Shown: positions 1-11,334 of the stretch, piece by piece | Layout of the letters: each line of letters opens with the position of its first letter | Numbering within the stretch: the first letter of the stretch is position 1 | From: Ridgeia piscesae | Lineage: Eukaryota > Annelida > Polychaeta > Sabellida > Siboglinidae | Length of the DNA stretch: 64,000 nt | Assembly (NCBI GenBank): GCA_025642075.2 | Contig: JAODUO010000564.1 | Coordinates: 397,501 to 461,500, forward strand | Direction of reading: 5' to 3' | Notes under the pieces: model-generated | The model's database searches: none | The model's input: the letters and a program-made list of their open reading frames with translations, nothing else | Told to the model about the DNA's origin: nothing | Translations under genes and position numbers: made by a program

Positions 1-33
1 TATATATATATATATATATTGTTAACAAATGCC

Positions 34-127
<94 letters not shown>
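1..127. repeat. (TA)n microsatellite
   Basis: Alternating TA with a short interruption near 20-38. It lies upstream of the iGluR-like exon at 328. A (TA)n array holds the same relative place beside the related exon at 29,319-29,678, so the array was probably part of the duplicated block. Confidence 0.95.
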
Positions 128-130
<3 letters not shown>

Positions 131-327
131 TGACGTAATAACCAAGAAACATCACGTAAAGAACTTTAAATACAATCATTTAAAGAATATAATTGAGCTT
201 AGAAGTGTTAAAAACTATTACAAAAATTTCCTTTGAAGAAAGCACATAAAAGAATGACAAAAACGCTTGTGTAAAAATGGGAGTTTTCACAAATGTAACG
301 GTCACTTGGTGTGTGTCTTCCGTGCAG
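128..327 (+). other. 3' end of intron before iGluR-like terminal exon
   Basis: Non-coding stretch ending in a pyrimidine-rich tract and CAG at 325-327. It aligns by eye with the minus-strand sequence 29,679-29,890, sharing for example GAAGTGTTAAAAACTATT. Intron and exon were therefore duplicated together. Confidence 0.7.
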
Positions 328-684
328 GAAACAGCCACTTATAAAGAGGCCATCCAGAAGGTGCGATCTTCGAACGGTAAATATACCGCGTTGGTGGACA
401 ATTGGTATGCCGAGTATATGATCAACAAACCAGTGTGTGAACTTGCGATGATCGGAGTATTCGGCAAAGAGGATTCTTGCATAGCTGTTTCTAAGGAAGG
501 CGGTATGAAGAAACGACTCGATAAGGCTATATCTGAAATGATAAAGAGCGGGGATTTTGACGCGATAAAGAAAAAGTGGTGGCCGAAGCAATGCGCTAGC
601 GCCAGTGTCACTCATAGGGCCACGTTTGTTACGTTTGTCACCATCGTTGTTATTCTCGAGCTTTCTGTGACCTCTTTGTATTAG
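328..684 (+). CDS. iGluR-like ligand-binding protein, terminal exon (copy 1)
   Basis: C-terminal half of lobe S2 of a glutamate-receptor-type ligand-binding domain. The exon opens in phase 0 after CAG (325-327) and stops at TAG 682-684, about 118 residues. Visible marks are an Asp in LVDNWYAEY, at the place of the acidic residue that holds the ligand amino group in iGluRs; a Cys pair (CELAMIG and WWPKQC) matching the conserved S2 disulfide; and the KKWW signature. After that Cys come small residues (ASAS) and a hydrophobic run of about 20 residues ending at the stop, with no cytosolic tail. This could be a final membrane helix or a GPI signal. No S1 or pore exon lies upstream inside the window on this strand, so the rest of this copy is outside it or missing. 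The frame is intact. Confidence 0.8.
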   Translation, partial: ETATYKEAIQKVRSSNGKYTALVDNWYAEYMINKPVCELAMIGVFGKEDSCIAVSKEGGMKKRLDKAISEMIKSGDFDAIKKKWWPKQCASASVTHRATFVTFVTIVVILELSVTSLY

Positions 685-1035
685 ACATTTAGCTATCGTT
701 GCTGAGTGTCATTGTTCGTTAGGTTCGTTATACTTCACATGTTTGTGCAACTATTCACACATACTGTATTATACTATGTTCATACAGGTTTACATTGTTA
801 CATAGTGTTGATTTAAACAACGGCTGCAAATTTACAATAAAACAAAAGGTAGATGTGCATGAGGAGAAAGAACCAAAATGTAACCTTGGGATCCATGGTG
901 ACTCGTGGAACTTGAAATGAAAATGTCATGTAACTTCGTTTACTGATAAAATGTATGACAGTCGTTACAAAGTAAAGTCATTGTTGTGTTCAATAAAATG
1001 AGAGACAGCAACGCTGAAAGACAATTCAATAAAAT
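685..1035 (+). other. 3' UTR of iGluR-like copy 1
   Basis: AATAAA signals lie at 836-841, 992-997 and 1028-1033. Long stretches match the region downstream of the 29,319 exon on the other strand, for example TTCGTTTACTGATAAAATGT. The UTR was thus duplicated with the exon. Confidence 0.65.
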
Positions 1036-1040
1036 GTATA

Positions 1041-1041
1041 C

Positions 1042-1089
<48 letters not shown>
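1041..1089. repeat. (TA)n microsatellite
   Basis: Uninterrupted TA dinucleotides after the last AATAAA of the preceding transcript. Confidence 0.95.
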
Positions 1090-1092
<3 letters not shown>

Positions 1093-1099
1093 ACACGTA

Positions 1100-3050
1100 A
1101 AGATACTTGTGTATACGTGACCGTTCGTTCAATCGTTCGTGCGTTCAGTGGAAAACTTGAGAACACGAAACTTGTGAATTCGAGACTTCAGAAAACAACG
1201 AGACTTGTGAATGTGAGACTTGTGTACACTACACTTGTGAACACGAGACCGGTCGTTCTTTCTTCCATTTGTTCGTTCGTTCGTTCGGTGGGTAACTTCA
1301 AAACACGACAGTTGTGATCATGAAACTTATGAATAGGAGACTTCAGAAAACGAGACGTGTGAATAGGAGACTATAGGACACGAGACATGTGAATACGAGA
1401 TTTGTGAATACGACACCGTTCGTTCATTTGGTCATCTTGACAACTCGAGATTTGTGACAACTAGATTTGTGAATGCGATACTTGAGAAATCGAGAGCTTT
1501 CGTTCGGTCGTGTATTCGGTGGGAAATTGATACACGAGACGTGTGTAATCGAGACTTGAGAATAAGAGATTTAAAAAAAACGAGAGTTGAGATAACGAGA
1601 CTTACATAAAGGTGACCGTTCGTTCAATCGTTAGTGTTTAGTTGGAAAAGTGAGAACACGAGACTTGTGAATTCGATACTTCATAAAACGAGATTTGTGA
1701 ACGCGAGACTTGTGAATAAGAGACGTGTCAATATGAGAGCCCTAGTTCGTTCGTTCGCTCAATCGGGTGTTCCGTGGGAAACTTGAGAACACGACACTTG
1801 TGAATTAAAAACTTGAGATTAGGAAACTTATGATTTCTAGACATGGGAATACGAAACTTGTGACGACGAGATTTACTTCAGAATAGGAGACTTGTTAATA
1901 GGAGTGTACAGAACATAAGGCATGTGAATACGAGATTTGTAATAACGACACCATTCGTTCATTCCTGCAATCGTCCGTTCTTTCATTCATTCTTGTGTTC
2001 GTTCGTGCATTCGGTGGGAAACGTGACAACACTAGACTTGTGTATTCGAGACTAGAGTATACGACACTTGTGAACACGAGACTGGAGAATAGGAGACGGT
2101 TCATTCATTCGTTCATATTCATGTGTTTGGTGGGAAACTTGAGAAAACAAGACTTGAGAAAACGAGACTTGAGGATACGAAACTTGTGACCACGATACTT
2201 GTATGTATGATACCGTACGTTAAATCGTGCGTTCGGTGAGACACTATAGAACACGAGACTTGTGAATTCGAGACTTGAGAATATAAGACTTGTGAACACG
2301 AGATGTGTGAATAAGAGACCGTCCGTTCGTTCGGAAACTTGACAACATAAGAGTTGTGAACATGAGACCTGTTAATACAAGACCGATCATTCGTTGGTTC
2401 ATTCGTTCGTCCGTCCGTTCGTCCGTCCGATCATTCGCCCGCCCGCCCGCCCGCCCGCCCGGCCTCCCGCCCGATCGGTGGGAAACTTGAGAAGACTAGA
2501 CTTATTTATTAGAGACTTGAGAATAAGACCCTTGTGAATACAAGACTTGTGAATACGATACTGTTCGTTCATATTCAAGCGTGCTTTCGGAGGGAAACTT
2601 GAGAACAAAAGACTTGACATTTTAGAAAACCAAAATTGTGAATAGGATACTTCAGAATACTATATTTGTGAACACAAGACCATTTGTTCGTTCGTTGGTT
2701 CGTTGGTTCGATCTTTCGTTCGTTCATTCGTGCGTTTAGTAGGAAACTTGTGAAGCCGAGATTAGTGGATTCGAGACTTGAGAAAATGACACTTGTGAAT
2801 ACGAGACTTTTGTTCATTCGTTTGTGTATTCGGTGGGAAACTTGGGAACACGAGACTTGTGAATTCGAGACTTGAGAATAGGAAGCTAGAGAATACGAGA
2901 CGGTTCGTTCGTTCGTTCGTTCGTTCGTTCGTTCGTGTGTTCGGAGGGAAACTTGAGAACACGAGACTTGTGAATTCGACATTTTAGAAAATGAAAATTG
3001 TGAATAGAATACTTCATAATATGATATTTGTGAACACAAGACCATTTGTC
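1100..3050. repeat. higher-order minisatellite, ~15-bp unit with TTCG blocks
   Basis: Degenerate units resembling CGAGACTTGTGAATA are repeated many times. At irregular spacing of roughly 100-250 bp a block of TTCG tetranucleotides is followed by a conserved leader containing GTGGGAAACTTGAGAACACG; leaders are near 1,145, 1,770, 2,010, 2,125, 2,475, 2,590, 2,835 and 2,940. A GCCC array sits at 2,438-2,460. Open frames on both strands here, rich in SQVS or TLVN runs, are by-products of the repeat. Confidence 0.9.
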
Positions 3051-3296
3051 AAAGGTCATGTATTTAACTAAATCAGCATGGTCAGCGACGCCAGGTAATG
3101 CAATTTCTACTATGACACCAGGTAATGTCGCCTCCTACATCAAATGTAGCTAAGGTAGAGAAAGTCAAGAAAAACTAAGATGAGTGATCCGTGCATCTAT
3201 AATAGTTACACAAGCTGTCAATGTATCTACAATCCTACCACTCCATCAGGGTTATGCAGCTACAAGTTATGTTTACTTTAAGATATTCTAGTTAGT
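3051..3296. other. unannotated spacer
   Basis: No gene or motif recognised. A short direct repeat containing CACCAGGTAATG occurs twice near 3,088-3,126. Confidence 0.5.
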
Positions 3297-3539
3297 TTGT
3301 ATGCGTGTGCGTTTGCGCGTGTCCGTGTGTGCGTGCGCGCGTGTGCGCGATTGTATCCGCTTTTGTCCGCCTTTGTCCGTTTATGTCAGCGTGTGTCCAC
3401 GTGTATCCGCTTTTGTCCGCGTGTGACAGCGTTTGTCAGCAAATGTGTCCACGTGTGTCCGTTTGTGTCCGCTTTTGTTCGCGTGTTTCCGCGTGTGTCC
3501 ACGTTTGTCCGTGTGTGTGTGCGTGCGTGCGTGCGTGCG

Positions 3540-3631
<92 letters not shown>

Positions 3632-3740
3632 TCATGGTAACATTTCAATTGCGTGCGTGTGTGTGTGTGCGTGCGTGTGTGTGTATGTGAGTGTGTGAGT
3701 GTGTGTGTGCGCGCGTGCGTGCGTGTGTGTGTTGTACATG
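3297..3740. repeat. GT-rich low-complexity tract with (TG)n arrays
   Basis: Starts as irregular TGTCCGC units, then becomes (TG)n at about 3,537-3,630 and again about 3,655-3,735, separated by unique sequence with GATCATGGTAAC. The cysteine- or histidine-rich frames on either strand are repeat translation. Confidence 0.9.
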
Positions 3741-3837
3741 GTAACATAATGTTAAATTTATGGTAGTCACCGCTTTGTGAATATACGTGTTGTGGTCTGC
3801 TTTAATAAAAATGTGCAACCCTTATTGGATGTTTGTG

Positions 3838-4019
3838 TTCTCTCTCAGTTTTAGTGCAAGAATAAGTATCGTCCACCTTGGTCCCATTGGTCATTTGGTT
3901 AAAGTATGGACACGGGGTTAGTTCACCCGTTTACCAGTATTGTCGCCCGACCGACGGTTGTTGTAAGACAACCTTTGTTGTGTCTTTGTTACGTCACTCC
4001 AACACACTAATAAACCTAC
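3838..4019 (+). repeat. dispersed ~180-bp module upstream of Polinton ATPase relics
   Basis: The segment holding CATTTGGTTAAAGTATG and TAGTTCACCCGTTTACC recurs at 41,165-41,340 (+) and about 45,425-45,600 (-), each time just before a Polinton ATPase fragment. The ATPase relic and this leader therefore travel together as one repeat. Confidence 0.75.
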
Positions 4020-4536
4020 CACCCGAAAAGATCACGTGATGTTACGGAGAATGGCAGCCATTGTATTCCTCCCTCTCTACCATACATCCGAACTTAGAAT
4101 GTGTCGAGAGTCTTCCCCATTGTTCGTCTTTCGCTTCTAAGAATAGAAACTTGGTGGTCATCGATCTCATGTAGGAAACTGACGAGAGGTGACCAAACTC
4201 TTCACTAGGAAGACTCACCATTGCAACACGTCGGTTATATATTTGGTGCAAAATTGATTTCCATAAGGGAAAGAGAGTCGCAACATTAGCATAAACGCGC
4301 AATACATGGTTCTCTTCAAGAATCCTCGAGAGAACACACAAGTAGGCAATTTAGCGAAACAGATGTATCCGGGTCGTGTAAAATACATGCAACAGACATT
4401 CAGAGACGCAACGTCCGTACCTCAGGGTTACCAATTCGTCGACTCGAAACAGTCCACACCGGAACACTTGCGCCTGCGAAATAATATCATACCTGACTCT
4501 GGAACATACCAGTACGCTTACATTCCCATTACATAA
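4020..4536 (+). pseudogene. Polinton/Maverick packaging-ATPase relic (3' part)
   Basis: Reads as the second half of the FtsK/HerA-type ATPase of Polinton elements. Recognisable pieces are KIT-stop-CYGEWQPLYS, the Walker-B area (LVVID), HHCNTSVIY, and the C-terminal stretch with NTQVGNLAKQMYPGRVKYMQ. Several stops and frameshifts break it; the first is TGA where the related copies have a Trp codon. No P-loop is visible, so the N-terminal half is absent. A better preserved copy lies inverted at 14,540-15,090. In Polintons this ATPase is thought to drive genome packaging; this copy is dead. Confidence 0.75.
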
Positions 4537-4566
4537 ATATAAACACGTTGTAGTCACTTTCATCAT

Positions 4567-4946
4567 TCGATAAGTTGGTCCGACAGAAGAGAAACAGGTT
4601 GTGCCTCTGTCTCCTTGCTAAGACTGACCCTGCATTAGCTAGGGCCATCACGGAGAAGTGAAATGAGAATCTGGTCCGAGGTTTGTGCGAAAATGCTCAC
4701 ACCATCTTAAAAGGGGCCGCTAATATACAGGACTGGGTCAGCGACGAGGAAGCACCCGAGAGCATCAAGCGAAAACACTCGGTGTCGGGCTACTCACCCG
4801 CCAAGCGACTGTGTCCACTGGTGGACACACCACGTAATCCCAAGGGTGTGAAACGCGACATCTGGAGGTTGTCCACCCAGAAACGTCGCGAGATCAGCAC
4901 CCACAATCGTGTTTGCGGCGTTTCGTACAAATTTGGGAAAAATTAG
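4567..4946 (+). pseudogene. Polinton small basic protein relic (left copy)
   Basis: Follows the ATPase relic. The first part (RQKRNRLCLCLLAKTDPALA) is nearly identical to the start of the minus-strand relic at 14,074-14,516. A TGA interrupts near 4,661, then an 87-codon frame (4,683-4,946) continues with an unrelated Lys/Arg-rich tail containing KRKHSVSGYSPAKRL. The function of this Polinton family is not known. The L1-like LINE begins at its 3' end and may truncate it. Confidence 0.5.
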
Positions 4947-7576
4947 AAATAAATAATGACCAAAATTTACAGTGGTGGGAAGAATGTAAAGTAAGTTTAA
5001 AAAAATTATCATAGCCCATTCTTACCGTTTATCGAGTATTCGGAAAGAAAAACAGAAGGAAGCTCGTTCGAAGCTCAACAAGCTGTTACAGGGGCCAGGG
5101 GTAACCACTGACAGGGGGAGAGAAGAAATTATTCAAGCCCAAAATGAGATGGATAAACTATTCGAAGAAATGATAGAAGGCTCCAAAATTAGAGCTAAAG
5201 TCAATTACTTAGAAATCAATGAAAAGCCAACCAGATTTTTTCTACAAAGGGAAAAACAACTTGCTTCAAGTAAACATATTAACATCTTAACTAAGAGCGA
5301 CGGAACAAATGCGGTTAGCAATGCTGAAATCAAGGAAGAGTGTTTATCATTTTATACGAAATTATACCGGCGAGAAGAAGTAGACGATAGTTTGAACCCT
5401 TTTTTCTTTGACGAATTACCCTGTTTAAGTGAAGAGTCTGCACTCCGATGTGAAGGGTCAATTACTATTGACGAATGCGAAACGGCCATTAAACAGATGT
5501 CGAATTTTAAGACGCCGGGTCTGGATGGCTTACCTAAAGAGTTTTATGCCTTTGCTTTCAAGTACATTGGAAAGGCATTTGTACGTTTCTTAAATCGATG
5601 TTTTTGTGAAGGGTTGCTGCCTCCTTCACAACGACAAGGTCTTATTACCCTAATCTGCAAAGACCCCGCCAATGGGGATACGTTAAAAAAATGGCGACCA
5701 ATTTCACTTTTAAACACTGACTACAATATATTATCCAAAGTGCTTACCCTAAGATTACGGAAAATAATAGGTGAAATAATACACCCAGATCAAACCTGTT
5801 CCATACCCGGGAGAACCATACAAGATAATGTACACCTAATCAGAAACCTCGTGGAATACACAAATGATAAAAACATGCCGGCTGCGATTATTTCTCTGGA
5901 CCAGTCCAAAGCCTTCGACAGGATATCCCACGAATATATATCAATGTGTTGCGTAACTTTGGATTTAAGTCCCATTTTAAATAACTGGTAAAATTATTGT
6001 ATACAGACGTAGAATCTAGAGTTCTGGTTAATGGTTATATCTCAAATGAATTCCCCGTATAGCGCAGTGTACGACAAGGATGTAGCCTCTCGCCTTTATT
6101 GTATGTGTTGTGTTGTGTATAGAACCCTTTTCGCATAGGATTCGTATGGATCCTATTATTAAAGGGAGCTCATTATCAGGTACAACTGAAACTGCAACAA
6201 TTTGTCACTATGCAGACGACACTAACTTGTTTATAAGTGATACAAGATCGGTCAAGTATATTCTAACATTAGTAAACTTATACGAACGGGTATCCGGTGC
6301 TAGTCTCAATAAGGATAAAACCTTTGGGATGTGGTTGGGACGCTGGCGAGGGTGTTCAGTCTAAAATGGCGCAGTGATTTCCAGAAATTTTACGGTATGT
6401 ACATAGGTACGACAGGCGACGATAATAAGACTTGGGGGAAAGTCATTTTTAAATTTGAAAAATGCGTGAACCTATATAGCAGGAGGGAATTATCATTTAG
6501 GGGGAAAAGCGTTATACTGCAAACTGTGTTGTGTAGCTCCATTTGGTATATTTGGTCTTACATCAATGCCAAAAAATGTTGGGGGGGGAATTGAACAAAT
6601 TGGCATTTACCTTTCTTTGGAACAACAAACCCGAAGTTTTGAAAAGAGAATCACTATTAAACACATACGCGGACGGAGGACTTAATATCGTAGATATTAA
6701 AATAAAAATAGAATCTCTATTTGTCAAACAATTTCTGCAATTAATTAAAGATAATAGGGCCAAGTGGACCTTCTTAGCAATGTATTGGTTGGGTATACAC
6801 CTCAGAGAGTATGTAGCCTCCTTTGCCTCATTATCCATTCCGCATGCAGAACAAATACCCAAGTACTACTATAACGCCCTAAGAGTATTTCGTATTTTTG
6901 TGCACATGATTCCAGATTTCATGGGCCGACAATATGTGAAAACAAAGTTTATTTATGGCAAACTAATATAATGAAAACAAATCAAACCAAGAGACACCAG
7001 GGTATATCCTACAATTGTCTTTGCCGAAACGTGGAAATTGGTGCTTTTGTAGATCCCCGTTATAGGGACCTGGCATGGAGAATAGCGCACCAGATAATAC
7101 CTACCCAAAGTTTGCTATATAAATACAATACATCTAGAAACATCAAATGTTATTTATGTAAACGGCAACCAGAAACCATTTCACATTTATTCTATGAATG
7201 CCGTACTCTCAGTGGGTTATGGTCTTTCGTGGAGACGACACTTTTTCATCTAACAGGATGCCAGGTTACCATTACCCTTAATGCACTAAGGATTCATATT
7301 TTTCGACATAATAATAACAGTAGTAACAATGACATGTTGATCCTTCTGATTAATTTATTAAAATATTGCATCTTGACTATGCGCAATCTAAGCAAACACG
7401 AACATAAAAAAGTGACAACGCTGAACGTTAAGGCGATGTTCATACGTAGCCTAACACTGCGTATTAAGGCTGGTGTCAACCGTTTAGAAAGACACATGTT
7501 CAATAAGTATTGGTGTCGAGACAGCGCCTTAGTGCGAGTTGAAGGAAATTCAATAACAATTCTGCACCCACCTTAA
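4947..7576 (+). pseudogene. 5'-truncated L1/Tx1-like LINE, reverse transcriptase region
   Basis: Coding remains of a non-LTR retrotransposon ORF2 without its endonuclease. Conserved reverse-transcriptase blocks appear in order: GLDGLPKEFY, KKWRPISLLNTDYN, SLDQSKAFDRISHEY in the long open frame 5,149-5,991, then the catalytic YADD at 6,209-6,220. The C-terminal zinc knuckle CYLCKRQPETISHLFYEC is in the last frame (6,971-7,576). Frameshifts or stops occur near 5,989, 6,074, 6,362, 6,590 (within a G run) and 6,971. The order of blocks and the knuckle point to the L1/Tx1 group. The element begins where the Polinton relic stops, so insertion into that relic is likely. Confidence 0.88.
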
Positions 7577-8451
7577 ATTTAATTGTGCTTGTTCACGACT
7601 TTTGCAATGTCATCCGTGCTCAACTTCATCAACTATTCCAAATTAATCCATATGTTTTAGAATTCTATCATTAGAACACGTTAAATGCGCTTCCTTTGAA
7701 TTTTTCTAGTAACGCCACGTGAAAAACGATCAGAGAACCGCCAACTGACAACCCGGTCAGGCCGAGACGGCACAGTCCAATCTGCACGTAGACATGTGAC
7801 ACTGCGAACAGCGATACGACGCAGCTGACCATCTTAACACCTCGAGCGATATGCCTGCACAGCGCGGTGCGCCTTCTTTCAACGCCCCGCATAGACCGTG
7901 AACGCTAGTTCTCAATGCCGTCGCCCCACTACGTCGTCGCCTTATCGACGACCAACACACCCGTGGACTACATAATAAACACAACTCGTGAACTCGACAA
8001 CGGCGACTCGTGCGCGGACAGCCACTCTCAGTCGTGGCTCACGACCGTCGCACGTTACAACATTACGCATCATGTACGAGAGCGCCAGCGACCGACGTCG
8101 CTTCTTTGTTCCGGCCGCTTCTTTTCACACCTCGAAGTGCCCGGCCCATTGAGTACGATCGTGCCACAGGAACGTATTTACTAACACGCCGAACGCTGTA
8201 TACAGTGCTAGTCGGATTGGGAACGTCCTTTTTTCATCTGCCTTTTTACACAATTATGTGAAAAGAACTTAAATATATTGTAAATAGATATAGAATAATG
8301 TTTATTACAATATACGAAAACAATGCTATGTGTATATTTCAACCATGCGGACACTTGACATAAAAGGCTACATGACGATTAACACCTATATATGAGGAGA
8401 GACTTTTCACGGACACTAGTCATGGTGACTGCAGCGTCAGTCTTACAATCA

Positions 8452-8455
<4 letters not shown>
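7577..8455. other. unrecognised, GC-richer segment with short open frames
   Basis: The first part may be LINE 3' UTR. Between about 7,740 and 8,230 the GC and CpG content is clearly higher than around it, and two overlapping plus-strand frames (7,915-8,184 and 8,010-8,261) stay open. Neither product is recognised. It could be another decayed Polinton gene given the neighbourhood, but nothing in the sequence proves it. Confidence 0.3.

Positions 8456-8530
<75 letters not shown>
8455..8530. repeat. (TA)n microsatellite
   Basis: Perfect TA dinucleotides over about 75 bp. Confidence 0.95.
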
Positions 8531-8531
<1 letters not shown>

Positions 8532-8945
8532 CCTACACTTTTCATGCGATATGGGGGTTAAAACACACACAAAAGCCGGCCTGCCCTTTCAATGCCAATA
8601 CGGCATTACGTTTTCTTTTCTTCCAAAAATTACATGTTTCCGATATCCTTTATAGTACAGGCATATAGACCTGCATGTATATAAACATGTCAAGAGCGCA
8701 TATATGAGTGTCTACTCGCATATGCACATGCTGGCGAATGTTTATTTACCAAAATTCCAACTCCAGAGATGGTAGGATATATCCTTGTATCTGCATCACA
8801 CCTGTCATATCATCTCATCGTGTCAGGGCTGGTGAGGACTTTTCCCTTGGAGGAGGGTCTACCCTCGCCGGCTCTACACTCTGCGTACTTGAGTGGCCGT
8901 AAGAAGCCCGTAAGCTACACTTTCACATATTGTCATTAGTCACAA
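8531..8945. other. spacer, possibly LINE 3' UTR
   Basis: No coding signal. It may hold the 3' end of the minus-strand RTE-like element, but no clear terminal repeat or poly(A) was found. Confidence 0.35.
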
Positions 8946-10830
8946 CATCAATGTAAGGAATTAAATATAGTGCTTCCTAGGTAGGTGAATTCCAGAACAG
9001 AGTTCAGCTTGTTTCCATCAGCCGTGATACCCTCCTCTCGGGTTCTTGTAGAGTTGGGTTGGTACAGCACCTCGGTCTTCTTGGTGTTAATCTTCAGGTC
9101 GAAATTCTTTGACGCATCGGAGAAAGCATCCACTATTCACCGTCATCTGCGAATAGCAACTCACTAATCAGTATCCGAGTAGTCTATAATTCCCACCGTC
9201 TGTTCGATCACCTTTCTTGTAGATGGTTACAATGCTAGCATCCTTCCATGCTTGTGGTACAAAACCCACACCCCAGCCTTTGGTGATTAGTTCGTGCAGT
9301 CTGCTAAACAGATTGCCTCCTCCGTGCTTCCATACTTCAGCAGGAATTCCACCTCCCCCAGGTGCTTTGCCATCTTTCAGGCCGGCGATTGCTCTAGCCG
9401 TCTCAGCCATGGTTGGAATCACATCGAGGCTTGTCTTGGTAATGCGCTGCGGGATGTTGTCCAGAGCTTCGTGATCTATGTCGCCAGGGACATTGAATAG
9501 CTTCTGGAAGTGTTCACTCCATCTTGCCACAACTCTCTTGCTGTCAGAGAAGGTCTCCATTCCATCTGTTGATTTCAGGTGAACAGGTCCATTGTTTTTG
9601 GTTCCCCACACTCCCTTCAGGCTATTGTAGAAGCCCTTCATATTGTTTCTGTCAACAGCTCCCTGCACCTCCACTGCCTTCCTTTCCCACCAGCACGGGT
9701 GCGTTTTTGTAGCAGTCTGCAGGCATCTTTATATGCTGCAGTGGTGGGTGGATCGAGTGTTCCTGGTTTGCAACACTCTCTGATGGGCTTGGTCTCTTCT
9801 GTTGATAAGTCTGTAGCTCCTGGCCGTTGGGGTCGAACCAGACCTGGTGTTTTCTCTCTGGCTTGCCAAGATATGTCTTGGCTGTGTTGTATACGACCTG
9901 CTGCACAGCTGCCCATTCCTCGTCTGGTGTTGAGTTTTCCTTCTCCTCCCATTGGGCGAGAACACTGTCCATCTCCTGCTCAATAATCTCCCTATGGCTG
10001 ATGGTACTTAGTTTTACAGTGTTGAGCTTGGTCGGCTTAATTGTTCCTTGTCTGTTGTGCTTTTGTCGTATTCTGAAAGCCACTTTTGACCTCAGCATCT
10101 GGTGATCGGTCCAGCAGTTAGCTCCACGCTTGGTTCGAGTACTGTGGATGTCCATCTAATCCGGACACGTAGTGATGATAACGTCGATCATATGCCAGTT
10201 TCTGGAACGAGGATGCATCCAGGTGGTCGTGCGTTCATCCTTTTGCTTGAACATGGTGTTCGTCACTACCAGTTCGAACTCAGAGCATAGAGCCAGTAGA
10301 AGCTTGCCATTGGAGTTGCATTTCCCAAACCTATGTTCGCTCGTGACCAAGGCCACTTGTCAATTTCTCTTCCTATCCTATATGTACGAGGTATGCCACT
10401 TGCCAGATGGTTGTAGAAGGTCTCCTTGTTTTCATCTGGATTTGTCATTGTTGGAGCGTACACGCTAATGATTGTAGCGAAGTTGTCCTTGCTCAGAGGT
10501 AGTCTCATCGTCATGATTCTGTCACTTACAGGCTGTGGCATTTCCGTCAGCTTCCCTTTCCGGCCTCCCTTCTTTCTCCTTCGGGTTTGCTACTCCAGAA
10601 GAAAGCGTATTCAAAGTAGTTGAGACTACCAGACTATGAGAACCTTGTTTCACATAGGGCGGCGATGTTGATGTTGTATTTGGAAAGTTCCATTGCAACT
10701 AGTGCCGTACGTCTTTCTGGTCGGTAAGCTCCTTCTCGGTCGAGGAGAGTCCTGACGTTCCATTTTGCAATTGTCAGTAGTTGTCTTCTTCGTCCTAGCT
10801 GATTTTCCACTGACGACGGAAGTTGAGGTC
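8946..10830 (-). pseudogene. RTE-like LINE (CFDP2-type), reverse-transcriptase core deleted
   Basis: Minus-strand ORF2 remains. The endonuclease starts near 10,770 with a WNVRTLLDREG block, followed by FATIISVYAPTM (10,266-10,541), TTTWMHPRSRNWHMIDVII (10,156-10,356) and the linker WTDHQMLRSKVAFRIRQKHN (9,652-10,155). The RT fingers follow (9,168-9,674) with GLKDGKAPGGGGIPAEVWK and ASIVTIYKKGDR. The frame then jumps from GGNYRLLGY to the thumb-side block MDAFSDASKNFDLKINTKK (8,948-9,133), so all catalytic palm motifs are missing. Many frameshifts are present. Style and motifs fit the RTE group whose domesticated relative is CFDP2. Confidence 0.85.
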
Positions 10831-11334
10831 AACCGCGCGGTCCTTGTTAACCCGGGCGACGGCCGATCCGGTATGGTGTTTCGTGCAGTTGTACATTTCA
10901 TGGAAGCTGCTAGCAAAATGTGTTGAAGTGCCACTGGCTTTTACAAGTTACTAGCGGCACTCTCTCGGGGATCAAATAGAGGTCTCACACCGCCAGAGCA
11001 TGTCAAGACAGGCGCAAACTAGTTGTCCCTGCAGTGACTGATCGAGGGATGTTGGGAGTTCCATACATCAACCGCCCTTGATGCTGCCACAGTGACATAG
11101 TTTTCTGGTTAAGGTTTGCTCCTTTAGCCTTCGGTTCTGTCGAGAACCTGCACCACAAGGCAGTGATTTATAACTCTGCATGGCAGGGGCGTCAAACTCC
11201 CTGAGGTATTACAATACCTGCATACCCATTCTGACTGTTTCAGTGCAGTAATAATATGGTCCTTCTTGTTCAGGGGTGGTGTAAACATCCTATACCTACT
11301 ATTTATCGTAGAATGCACCGAGAACGACATGTTT
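10831..11334 (-). other. RTE-like 5' region and junction with Polinton relic
   Basis: No gene recognised. The LINE 5' leader should lie here and the Polinton reading frame resumes at about 11,335, so the insertion point is somewhere in this stretch. An open frame at 11,124-11,357 shows no known motif. Confidence 0.4.

Noticed and set aside
10131..10290. tRNA B-box-like GGTTCGA strings
   Set aside because: Inside LINE coding sequence, with no A box or cloverleaf; no tRNA gene was found in the window.
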